Made by a program: the position numbers and the translations under genes. From an uncultured Bacteroidota bacterium (GTDB lineage Bacteria > Bacteroidota > Bacteroidia > Chitinophagales > Chitinophagaceae), in contig CAIZMD010000641.1 in assembly GCA_903933995.1 (NCBI GenBank), forward strand, positions 1-12,489: DNA of 12,489 bases, given 5' to 3'. Each line of letters starts with the position of its first letter. The first letter of the stretch is position 1. The notes beneath the pieces were generated by a model, which ran no database searches, was not told the DNA's origin, and was given only the letters and a program-made list of their open reading frames with translations. Of this stretch, positions 1 through 7,159 are shown piece by piece.

Positions 1-2
1 CA

Positions 3-16
3 TGCAGACGACTGCA
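3..16 (-). terminator. Possible weak hairpin downstream of cysS
   Basis: A perfect 5-bp inverted repeat (TGCAG, 4-nt loop, CTGCA) begins 12 bases past the cysS stop codon on the minus strand. It could be the stem of a terminator, but the window ends right after it, so any following T-tract cannot be seen. The stem is short, so this is a tentative call. Confidence 0.2.
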
Positions 17-27
17 ACCATTAATGC

Positions 28-1530
28 TTATGCTACAGTATAGCTAGTAGCCCCGTCTTTCTCGTCTTTTAGTTGCACACCCAAAGCTGCCAATTCATTT
101 CTGATTTTATCACTGGTCATAAAATCGCGTTTGCTCTTGGCGTCTTTTCTAATGCTAATCAAGAGTTGCAATACCCCGTCTAATTGGGCGCCGTCTCCTT
201 GGCGCTCGCTCACCAAACCAAATACATCTTCCAAATAGACTTTTAATTGGGTTTGTAATAAGCTTAAGGTTTTACCGCTGATGGCTGTTTCTGGAATATG
301 CTTGTCTTTGATAGAATTGATAATAGATGCAAGGTCAAACATATTGGCCAAGACTTTTGCCGTGCTAAAATCATCATCCATAAAGGCGTCAAATTCTTGC
401 ACCAGTTGCTGCACTTTCTCATCCAAGGCTAGGTCTGTTCCAGGCTGATCTGTAATAGCATATTTGGCAAACCATTCGTGTGCTTCCCACAATCTTTTGA
501 AAGCTTTTTCAGAAGCTTGCAAAGCTTCATTGCTAAAGTCTAGCGTACCGCGATAATGGCTTTGAAGAATAAAGAACCTCACCGTCATGGGAGAATAAGC
601 CTGCGTTAAAACCGGGCTGCTGCCACTAAATAATTCAGTAAGCTTAACCACATTGTTATAACTCTTGCCCATTTTTCTACCCTCAATGGTAATCATATTA
701 TTGTGTAACCAATAACGTGCAGGGGTTTTGTGATTGCAAACAGTACTCTGTGCAATCTCACATTCATGGTGCGGAAATTGTAAGTCCATACCACCACCGT
801 GAATATCAAATTCCTGACCCAAATATTTACTACTCATGGCCGAGCACTCAATATGCCAACCCGGGAAACCCTCTCCCCATGGGCTGTTCCAGCGCATGAT
901 ATGTTCTGGCGGTGCCGATTTCCAAAGAGCAAAATCGTTTCTATTTCTTTTCTCGTCTTGGTTCTCTAGTTCTCTGGTGGTATCTAATTGCTCGTCAATA
1001 TTTCTACCACTCAGCATGCCATAAGGCTTGCCAACCTTAGAAAAATCGGTATTGTATTTTTCAACGTTGAAGTACACAGAACCATTGGCTTCATAAGCAT
1101 AACCATCTTCGATGATTTTTTTAATCATCTCTATTTGTTCCACAATATGACCTGTTGCAGTTGGTTCAATACTGGGAGGAAGGTTGTTAAAACGGCTCAT
1201 GGCCCAGTGGTATAGATTGGTGTATTTCTGCACCAGTTCCATGGGTTCCAATTTTTCCAAAATGGCTTTGCTACTGATCTTGTCTTCGGCTGCTCTTCCT
1301 TCTTCTTCAAAGTGACCAGCATCGGTGATATTGCGCACATAACGCACTTTATAACCCAAGTGCATAAGGTATCTATAGACCACGTCAAAAGTGATAAAAG
1401 GACGTGCATGACCTAAGTGACTTTCTCCGCTTACGGTTGGTCCGCAAACATACATTCCCACATAGGGCGGGTTAATGGGGTTAAAGTCTTCTTTTTGTCT
1501 GCTAAGTGAATTATATACTTTGAGTGACAT
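28..1530 (-). CDS. cysS: Cysteinyl-tRNA synthetase
   Basis: Class I aminoacyl-tRNA synthetase that activates cysteine with ATP and charges tRNA-Cys in the cytoplasm. The 500-residue frame is full length, slightly longer than the E. coli enzyme. The four expected zinc ligands are present: Cys29 in CGPTV, Cys229 in WHIECSAMS, and His254 and Glu258 in FPHHECEIAQS. The HIGH motif is HLGH at 38-41. The KMSKS loop is KMGKS at 286-290, with glycine for the middle serine. The C-terminal anticodon-recognition part ends in KDEKDGATSYTVA, a few residues beyond the usual end. The ATG at 1530 gives the standard MSLKVYNSLSR start. It is the last minus-strand gene of the window, 125 bp after an EEP gene, so it may be read through from that operon or have its own promoter. 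Identity is secure from the motifs. Confidence 0.97.
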   Translation of the reverse strand: MSLKVYNSLSRQKEDFNPINPPYVGMYVCGPTVSGESHLGHARPFITFDVVYRYLMHLGYKVRYVRNITDAGHFEEEGRAAEDKISSKAILEKLEPMELVQKYTNLYHWAMSRFNNLPPSIEPTATGHIVEQIEMIKKIIEDGYAYEANGSVYFNVEKYNTDFSKVGKPYGMLSGRNIDEQLDTTRELENQDEKRNRNDFALWKSAPPEHIMRWNSPWGEGFPGWHIECSAMSSKYLGQEFDIHGGGMDLQFPHHECEIAQSTVCNHKTPARYWLHNNMITIEGRKMGKSYNNVVKLTELFSGSSPVLTQAYSPMTVRFFILQSHYRGTLDFSNEALQASEKAFKRLWEAHEWFAKYAITDQPGTDLALDEKVQQLVQEFDAFMDDDFSTAKVLANMFDLASIINSIKDKHIPETAISGKTLSLLQTQLKVYLEDVFGLVSERQGDGAQLDGVLQLLISIRKDAKSKRDFMTSDKIRNELAALGVQLKDEKDGATSYTVA

Positions 1531-1573
1531 GTTTGTTACTTGAAAAGATTGGAAAATGGTTGGGTTGTCTGCA

Positions 1574-1603
1574 ATAAAATAGGGGCTGAATTAACAGCAG
1601 CAA
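1574..1603 (-). promoter_or_regulatory. Weak candidate promoter for cysS
   Basis: In the 125-bp gap before cysS, the minus strand carries TTG, a 19-nt spacer and TATTTTAT, a partial match to the Bacteroidota TAnnTTTG -7 element. The element ends 43 nt before the ATG. The TTG lies within a CAG/CAA triplet repeat that offers further TTGs at 3-base steps. The match is poor, so this is only the best candidate in the gap. Confidence 0.2.
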
Positions 1604-1615
1604 CAACAACAGCAG
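1595..1615. repeat. Short CAG/CAA triplet repeat
   Basis: Seven consecutive CAR triplets, in the symmetric order (CAG)2(CAA)3(CAG)2 on the plus strand, lie in the gap between the EEP gene and cysS. On the minus (transcribed) strand they read as CTG/TTG triplets in the presumed leader or promoter region of cysS. No gene uses them as coding sequence as far as I can see. Confidence 0.7.
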
Positions 1616-1655
1616 GTATGACTCAGGAAAAACATGGACTGCAAGATACGGGATT

Positions 1656-2762
1656 TTATTTTTTCAGGCGCAGATCCGTCACGAGCATCACGTGGTCTGA
1701 AAGGTCTTCGTCTACCATATCAAACTGTCGCACAGAGAAATGGTTGTCTACTAGAATATAGTCAATACGCAAAGTAGGGGCCAAGGAAACAAAGGTTCGG
1801 CCAATACCAAAGTCTTTTTTTAGAAAGGCGTCCTGCCAGTCTCCCTTGATATTAAAATAGGTATAGGAATTGGGCACATCATTAAAATCACCACAAACAA
1901 TACTGGGAAAGGGGCTTTTGTCTCTGGCTTCCCGCACTAGGTCTGACTGTATGCCCCTTCTGGAAAAAGCCAGTTTCATTTTTCTAAAAAGATTCTTAGA
2001 AGCGCTAACTGTTTCCTGATCCTGATCCCGGATCTTCTCAATATCCGCGTAGTCATTTTTCTGAAACTTAAAAGATTGGAGATGGGTAGTGAAGATTCGG
2101 ATTGTGTCATCCCCTTTTTTAATATCGGCATGAATCAGGCTTTCTGCAACGGGATAAGCCACCCTTCCGGTGTCAATAATGGGGTACTTAGAAAAAATGA
2201 TACTGCCACTCAAGTAATCGCCCTTGTTGCGCAGATAGTCTTTTGAAAAATAATGGTAAGGATGGGTTTTGCTAAACAAGGCAATATTGTCTACACTGCT
2301 CAAACTGGTATTAAATTCTTGTAGACAAATGATATCTGGTTGGAGTTTTAAAATGCTCTCAGCAACATCTGTTCTGATTAGTCTCCTGGTTTCTTTATTC
2401 TGGGTAAGACCATTAAAACTTTGCACATTCCAATCAATCACACGCATATTTAGTTCGTGCTTTTTCTTGGTGAATCCAGACCCAGCATGCCAAGCAAACA
2501 CCACTTCTAATTGTTGCCAACCCAAACAAAGACTTAAAAAAGGTAACCAAGCAACCACTGGTTTTACAATCAACCAAAAAATCAAGGCAAAAAATAAGAG
2601 CAATACCAAGTATGGAACAATCAAACCGGTGAACCCATTTAACCACCAGTTTGCGGGATTTACATAAGGAGATAAGCAAGCTACTAGAAACAAGAGAACT
2701 AGTAACAAGGTAATAGAAAGACAGAGGGTTTTAAACGCGCGGAGAAAAACGTTTTTGGCCAT
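1656..2762 (-). CDS. Membrane-anchored EEP-family protein (second of pair)
   Basis: Endonuclease/exonuclease/phosphatase (EEP, DNase I-like) protein of 368 residues. The N-terminus (about 10-95) is hydrophobic, with roughly three membrane segments, followed by the EEP domain (about 105-368). Metal and catalytic residues are all recognisable: Asn112 in DWNVQSF, Glu149 in PDIICLQEF, His227 in TTHLQSF, Asp292/Asn294 in GDFNDVP, Asp334 in LRID, and Asp356-His357 in LSDHV. The family hydrolyses phosphodiester or phosphomonoester bonds in nucleic acids, phospholipids or inositol phosphates; the substrate here cannot be told. The frame can be opened at a TTG (2777), but the ATG at 2762 gives a conventional MAKN start before the first membrane segment and leaves a 19-nt gap after the upstream paralogue. 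The catalytic domain should sit on one face of the inner membrane; the side is uncertain. Confidence 0.88.
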   Translation of the reverse strand: MAKNVFLRAFKTLCLSITLLLVLLFLVACLSPYVNPANWWLNGFTGLIVPYLVLLLFFALIFWLIVKPVVAWLPFLSLCLGWQQLEVVFAWHAGSGFTKKKHELNMRVIDWNVQSFNGLTQNKETRRLIRTDVAESILKLQPDIICLQEFNTSLSSVDNIALFSKTHPYHYFSKDYLRNKGDYLSGSIIFSKYPIIDTGRVAYPVAESLIHADIKKGDDTIRIFTTHLQSFKFQKNDYADIEKIRDQDQETVSASKNLFRKMKLAFSRRGIQSDLVREARDKSPFPSIVCGDFNDVPNSYTYFNIKGDWQDAFLKKDFGIGRTFVSLAPTLRIDYILVDNHFSVRQFDMVDEDLSDHVMLVTDLRLKK

Positions 2763-2781
2763 GCCCACAAAATACAAAAAA

Positions 2782-3885
2782 TCAGGGTTTCAAATGAATA
2801 TCTGTAATAATGGGCAAGTGATCACTCTCGTGAATGCGGGGAGTCTTGACCTGTTTGGTTGTTATATCCTTGCTAGTCAATAGTACATCAATGCGCAATG
2901 TGGGAGAAAGACTGTCATAGGTTCTTCCAAAACCAAATCCTTTTTCTAGAAATGCATCGTTCAAACCCTTGCTCAAATGCTGGTAAACAAAACTGGAAGG
3001 AACAGAATTCAAATCTGCAGTAAAGATGAAGGGCAAACGAGAACTGTCTAAACTGCGTTTCACCATTTGCGCTTGTTGAACGTGTAATCGGTCAAAAAAA
3101 GCCATGCGATAGAGCTTGTCTTTTTTCATCAAGATTTCTTTGTTTCTATCCAAAAACTTGAGTTGGTTCACATTGGTTTCATCCATTACTTCTACGTGAA
3201 TATTCATAGAAGCCAAGTGTGTATTATACACCCTTAATACTTTATTGGGTGTTTGAATATCTGCGTACTGTAAGGATTCCGTGAGATTGATATTGGTAAA
3301 GGGTACCGATTGTCTATTTAAAAATGGCCAACGTGAAAAAATAATCACACCATAATTGGCATCGGCCTCGCTAAAAAAATGATAGGGCAGACCTGTGAAA
3401 GATTTAATGGAATCAATAGTAGGTCCAAATTTACCCCAGTGTAGCTCTGAAAAGTCTTGCAAACAAATGATATCAGGTTGTTGGGCCTGCATAAACTGAA
3501 TCATGTCTAAGGCCTTGGGGTCTTTGTCTGTAGCATTGGTATTGAAATTGTTCACGTTCCAAGACAGCACCCTGATGGAACCAGAATCCTTTTGAGCCTG
3601 AAAATCCTTGCCTGGATGAAAGCCAAAAACGCTGATGATATTTTGATAACCCAGTGCCAAACAAATCACAAATACGGGGCTGTATTTTCTAAACCAAATA
3701 ATGGCAATAATGGTCCAGCCCAACATGGCTACCAATACTATTGGAAAGAAAAGTGCTGCAAAACTTAGGTAATGCCAATCAATGGGACTGATATAGGGTG
3801 TAAGACAGGAATAGAGATAAACAAGCGTACAAACAATTCCTCCCAAAAAAATCATGGATTTGAATATGGTGCGGATGCTACTCAT
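2782..3885 (-). CDS. Membrane-anchored EEP-family protein (first of pair)
   Basis: A 367-residue paralogue of the next gene, with the same plan: about three hydrophobic segments in residues 10-90, then an EEP domain. Conserved positions are Asn110 in LSWNVNNF, His223 in YNTHLAS, Asp291/Asn293 in ADLNSVP, Asp333 in LRID and Asp355-His356 in ESDHLP. The metal-binding glutamate is replaced by aspartate (Asp144 in CLQDFSE, where the paralogue has CLQEF). This is conservative, so activity may be kept or altered. Both proteins share a Y-x-(S/N)-P segment after the first membrane helix and a GFGxGRT(F/Y)xSL(A/S)PTLRID block, which points to duplication. The ATG overlaps the stop of the upstream rhomboid-like gene by four bases (ATGA), suggesting translational coupling. 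Substrate unknown. Confidence 0.88.
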   Translation of the reverse strand: MSSIRTIFKSMIFLGGIVCTLVYLYSCLTPYISPIDWHYLSFAALFFPIVLVAMLGWTIIAIIWFRKYSPVFVICLALGYQNIISVFGFHPGKDFQAQKDSGSIRVLSWNVNNFNTNATDKDPKALDMIQFMQAQQPDIICLQDFSELHWGKFGPTIDSIKSFTGLPYHFFSEADANYGVIIFSRWPFLNRQSVPFTNINLTESLQYADIQTPNKVLRVYNTHLASMNIHVEVMDETNVNQLKFLDRNKEILMKKDKLYRMAFFDRLHVQQAQMVKRSLDSSRLPFIFTADLNSVPSSFVYQHLSKGLNDAFLEKGFGFGRTYDSLSPTLRIDVLLTSKDITTKQVKTPRIHESDHLPIITDIHLKP

Positions 3886-4808
3886 AAAAGGTCTTCCTTG
3901 CTTGCTCTTTTTAAAAAGGCTTTTTCCTCATCGGTCAAGAACTGGTATCCTTGTTGGTTAATCTTGTCTAGGATCTCATCCAGTTTCTGTTGGGTAAGGT
4001 TTGGCGTTTTTTCAAATGGCTTTTTACCGGGTTGATAAAAATGTTTGTCTGCGCTCTTGGTATTGCGGTGTTTCTTTTCAGGGCTAAATAAATCGTCTAA
4101 CCATTCTACCAGTTTAATCATCCATGCACCCCAATCAGAACCTCTGCGCAATTGTCTAATATACAAAAAACCTATCGCGCCGCCGCAAAGATGCGCAGCA
4201 CCAATACCTGCACTGCTTGATGCAAGGGTGGCAAAATCAATGGCCACAAAAATGACCATCAATACCCAAAGTGGAATGCCTCCATTAATGAGTGGGAAGA
4301 TTCTATAATCCGGCGCCAAAGTAGTAGTAGCAACAGCAACGGCCATAACGGCGGCGCCGGCTCCCATCATGGGTTCAATGGTTTGAATATGATTAGCTAA
4401 AACAGGAAATAGATTCACGGTTAAAAAGAAAACCAATCCTCCCACAAAACCACCATAGAGATAAATGGGAATCAGTTTGTTATTTCCTGTCAAGTCTTGG
4501 AGTATATAGCCAAAGCACCAAAGCCAGAGCAAAGAACTAATCAAACCCCAAATACTACCATGGGTAAACATATAGGTTAAAAGTGCCCATGGTCTGGTTG
4601 CTAGTTTTTCTCCCATCCCCGGAAGGGTAAACCAATTCTGTATTTGTGTAAAAAAGAATTCAATGGGAATCTCTGAGAGATAATAGATGATCTTGATAAA
4701 AGTAAGGAATACAAATACCAAGAGGTTAATGGCTACCAAGTATACCAAGGCATTATTGTCCTGTCCTAGGAGAATTCCCCGATTGGTTTTATACGTGTTT
4801 TCTGCCAT
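3882..4808 (-). CDS. Rhomboid-like pseudoprotease (catalytic Ser lost)
   Basis: Rhomboid-fold membrane protein of 308 residues with about six membrane segments (20-220) and a roughly 85-residue soluble C-terminal tail. The fold is recognisable from RPWALLTYMFTHGSIWG, which matches the W-x-L-x-T-H-M-F-x-H-G block of the upstream rhomboid, and from GAAHLCGGAIGF, which keeps the catalytic-type His206. The GxSG active-site motif reads GAGAAV (149-154), putting Gly151 where the serine should be. The His and Asn of the HxxxN oxyanion region are Gly88 and Ser92. It is therefore probably proteolytically inactive, like an iRhom or derlin-type protein that binds membrane clients. The tail ends with an LDxILDKINxxGYxxLTxEEKxFLKRASKEDL-like segment that I associate with Bacteroidota rhomboids (possibly DUF6576). 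It follows the active rhomboid by 27 nt and overlaps the next gene by four bases. Confidence 0.88.
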   Translation of the reverse strand: MAENTYKTNRGILLGQDNNALVYLVAINLLVFVFLTFIKIIYYLSEIPIEFFFTQIQNWFTLPGMGEKLATRPWALLTYMFTHGSIWGLISSLLWLWCFGYILQDLTGNNKLIPIYLYGGFVGGLVFFLTVNLFPVLANHIQTIEPMMGAGAAVMAVAVATTTLAPDYRIFPLINGGIPLWVLMVIFVAIDFATLASSSAGIGAAHLCGGAIGFLYIRQLRRGSDWGAWMIKLVEWLDDLFSPEKKHRNTKSADKHFYQPGKKPFEKTPNLTQQKLDEILDKINQQGYQFLTDEEKAFLKRASKEDLL

Positions 4809-4835
4809 AATTGAAGATTGTGAACCGTACTGGTA

Positions 4836-5672
4836 TCAATAAAACGTTTTTCTGTTCTTTTTGTTCCAAGTCATGACAATGAGTAATCCTACAATGGCTC
4901 CACCAACGTGAGCCCATCTTGCTACATTGTCTCCTCCACTGTTCTGAACAGCATAGTATAATTCGTAGGCAAAATACCCAATCCCCAACCATTTGGCCTT
5001 TACTGGCACCAAAAAATACAGGTAGATATAGGTGTTGGGAAACAAGTAAACAAAGGCTGCCAACAAACCAAAAACCGCTCCACTGGCACCAATGGTAGCC
5101 GTGTTTAGGTTGGCTTCATAATAGGATTGAATCCAGGTCATGAGGGTATTGGTTGCTTGTACATCAGTGGGATTGGCAATTACCTGGTTGGCCAATTCTA
5201 GTTGATTACCCAGTACACCAGGGTTGTGGTCATTGAATGCGTGTAGGGCTTTTGCAAATCCAACTCCGGATCCTTGGGCTTGCACCAAGGCTGCCCAATC
5301 TGCCATGAGTGGAATGACTTCATAACTCAAAAAGAGCAAGTGCATCAGGGCCGCACCTAATCCGCAAATGATATAAAACAATAGGAACCTAGTGGGTCCC
5401 CAAAGGTTTTCCAATACAGAACCAAACATCCAAACCGCAAACATATTTCCGAAAATATGCCAGAAGTCTCCGTGTAGAAACATATGGGTCACCAGTTGCC
5501 AAGGACGGAACAGACTACTCTGCCAAGCGTGCAGGGCCAATATATTATCAAGGGAAAAACCTGCGGATGACTTGAAGGTGATTTGCGCCAAATAGAAAAG
5601 ACCGTTGATAATCAACAGGTTTTTGACAATGGTGGGCAGGATTTCAAATCTACTGGGTCTGAATTCGGTCAT
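4836..5672 (-). CDS. Rhomboid family intramembrane serine protease
   Basis: Inner-membrane serine protease of the rhomboid (GlpG) family, 278 residues, expected to cut transmembrane segments of client proteins. The catalytic dyad is intact: Ser197 in GASGAVFG and His255 in WAHVGGAIVG. The HxxxN motif supporting the oxyanion hole is His72/Asn76 in FWHIFGNMFAVW. Membrane segments can be placed near 15-30, 60-85, 95-118, 193-212, 214-240 and 253-268. A loop of about 70 mostly polar residues (120-190) separates the third segment from the serine-bearing one, longer than in GlpG. There is no soluble extra domain. The ATG at 5672 lies 11 nt after the rlmD stop, so it is probably cotranscribed with rlmD. 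The natural substrate is unknown; the paired inactive homologue encoded next may modulate it. Confidence 0.93.
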   Translation of the reverse strand: MTEFRPSRFEILPTIVKNLLIINGLFYLAQITFKSSAGFSLDNILALHAWQSSLFRPWQLVTHMFLHGDFWHIFGNMFAVWMFGSVLENLWGPTRFLLFYIICGLGAALMHLLFLSYEVIPLMADWAALVQAQGSGVGFAKALHAFNDHNPGVLGNQLELANQVIANPTDVQATNTLMTWIQSYYEANLNTATIGASGAVFGLLAAFVYLFPNTYIYLYFLVPVKAKWLGIGYFAYELYYAVQNSGGDNVARWAHVGGAIVGLLIVMTWNKKNRKTFY

Positions 5673-5683
5673 GGGTTAAGGGA

Positions 5684-7111
5684 TCAATTGGTACGCAATT
5701 TTAATTGCACCACGTTTTCTATATGCAAGGTATGAGGAAACATGTCAACAGGTTGTATTTTCTCTACCGTGTATTTCTCGTCTAATAAATTTAAGTCCCT
5801 TGCCTGTGTAGCTGGATTACAACTCACATAGACAATGGTAGGAGCAGCAATCTCTAAAAGCTTTCGCACCAATTTCTCGTGCATACCCGCTCTTGGAGGG
5901 TCTGTGATAATCACGTCTGGTTTACCATGGGTTTCAAAAAACGCATCGTCACAGATCTCAATCACATCGCCAGCAAAAAATGCTGTTTTATCTAAATTGT
6001 TAAGCGCTGCATTTTCTTTGGCGTCCTCAATAGCTTCTGCCACTACCTCTACACCCACCAATTTTTTTGCCAGCTTGCTCACAAAAATGCCAATGCTTCC
6101 CGTACCACAATACAAATCATAAACAGTTTGGCTGCCATTTAGTTCTGCAAATTCTCGTGTTACTTGATAGAGTCTTTCTGCCTGTTTGGTATTGGTCTGG
6201 AAAAAAGACTTGGGGCTGATCTTGAATTGAAAATCTTCTAGCTTCTCCAAAATATATCCTGGTCCAAAATAGGTTTGCGGATAAAGGTCAAAGAGACTAT
6301 CGTTGTGTTTGGTATTGATGGTGTACAACAAAGTGGTGATCTGCGGGAACTCCTTCAAAACCAAGTCCATCAAGGCTTTCTGGTTATTTTCGTCTTCGTA
6401 TCCAAATACAATATTGACCATCAACTCGCCAATAGTACTATTGCGGATAAACATATTGCGTAACCAACCCTGGTGCTTGCGCACGTCATAAAAAGGTAGG
6501 TTTCTTTCAATGGCATAAGCCGCCACAAATTTGCGAATCAGGTTGGTGGGCTCCTCTTGTAAATGACAGGTATCTATCTCTACCACTTTGTCAAAAAATC
6601 CACGCACGTGAAAACCGGCACCGCCCGGAAGGTCATCAAAAGAAACACCCTCGGCCTTCATCAATCTAAATTGTGCCGATGGGATATAAGTTTTGGTACC
6701 AAATGTGTATTCAATCTTATTCCTATATTGTTCTGTTTGGGCCGCACCAATAATGGGCATCATTTCAGGAAGGGCCACTTTACCAATTCGGGTTAGGTTA
6801 TCCGCCACCTGTTTGGTTTTGTAGAACAATTGCTTCTCATAGGGTAGCATCTGCCACTGGCATCCTCCACAAACGCCAAAATGACTACAGAAGGGGGTAA
6901 CTCGGTCTTTGGAATAGCTATGGTACTTCACCACATGACCTTCGGCCCAGTCTTTTTTGTTCTTGGATAACTGAACGTCAACTATATCTCCGGGTACTGC
7001 GCCCTCAATAAAGACTACTTTTCCTTCAAAACGGGCCAAAGATTTACCCTCGGCGGCGTAATCTTCCACCAACAATTCTTCCAGTACAATGCTTTTTTTC
7101 TGTTTTCTCAC
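5684..7111 (-). CDS. rlmD: 23S rRNA (uracil-C5)-methyltransferase, RlmD/RumA type
   Basis: SAM-dependent enzyme that makes 5-methyluridine in 23S rRNA (U1939 in E. coli). From the GTG at 7111 the protein has 475 residues. Order of parts: TRAM-like RNA-binding domain (about 8-62), iron-sulfur cluster cysteines Cys75, Cys81 and Cys84 in FCSHFGVCGGC with a likely fourth in EIDTCHL, then the Rossmann domain with YDLYCGTGSIGIF, the DPPRAGMH motif, nucleophile Cys431 in VYVSCNP and general base Glu465 in HIEN. The frame stays open upstream to 7273, and an ATG exists at 7153. I prefer GTG because family members begin shortly before the VLEELLVEDYAAEGKSLAR segment and because a -7 promoter element lies directly in front of it. 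RlmD versus other RumA-type paralogues (for example RlmCD, which acts on two sites) cannot be separated here. Confidence 0.92.
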   Translation of the reverse strand: MRKQKKSIVLEELLVEDYAAEGKSLARFEGKVVFIEGAVPGDIVDVQLSKNKKDWAEGHVVKYHSYSKDRVTPFCSHFGVCGGCQWQMLPYEKQLFYKTKQVADNLTRIGKVALPEMMPIIGAAQTEQYRNKIEYTFGTKTYIPSAQFRLMKAEGVSFDDLPGGAGFHVRGFFDKVVEIDTCHLQEEPTNLIRKFVAAYAIERNLPFYDVRKHQGWLRNMFIRNSTIGELMVNIVFGYEDENNQKALMDLVLKEFPQITTLLYTINTKHNDSLFDLYPQTYFGPGYILEKLEDFQFKISPKSFFQTNTKQAERLYQVTREFAELNGSQTVYDLYCGTGSIGIFVSKLAKKLVGVEVVAEAIEDAKENAALNNLDKTAFFAGDVIEICDDAFFETHGKPDVIITDPPRAGMHEKLVRKLLEIAAPTIVYVSCNPATQARDLNLLDEKYTVEKIQPVDMFPHTLHIENVVQLKLRTN

Positions 7112-7116
7112 GGGTG

Positions 7117-7147
7117 CAAATGTAATCCAGACTATTTTTATACCCAA
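7117..7147 (-). promoter_or_regulatory. Bacteroidota-type promoter for rlmD operon
   Basis: On the minus strand TTG (7147-7145), a 20-nt spacer and TACATTTG (7124-7117) match the -33/-7 pattern TTTG-N19-TAnnTTTG known for Bacteroidota. Five bases separate the -7 element from the GTG start, so transcription should begin at or beside the start codon. The region is also the leader of the divergent gene at 7160. Confidence 0.55.
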
Positions 7148-7159
7148 TTCCATGTTTTT

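Noticed and set aside
1540..1761. Plus-strand open frame crossing the gap before cysS and the end of the EEP gene
   Set aside because: Low-complexity Thr/Ala and Ser/Arg content with no family features, and antisense to a well-supported EEP C-terminus.
2763..2777. TTG start for the second EEP gene
   Set aside because: An ATG five codons later gives a normal start; the TTG adds only MYFVG just after the upstream stop.
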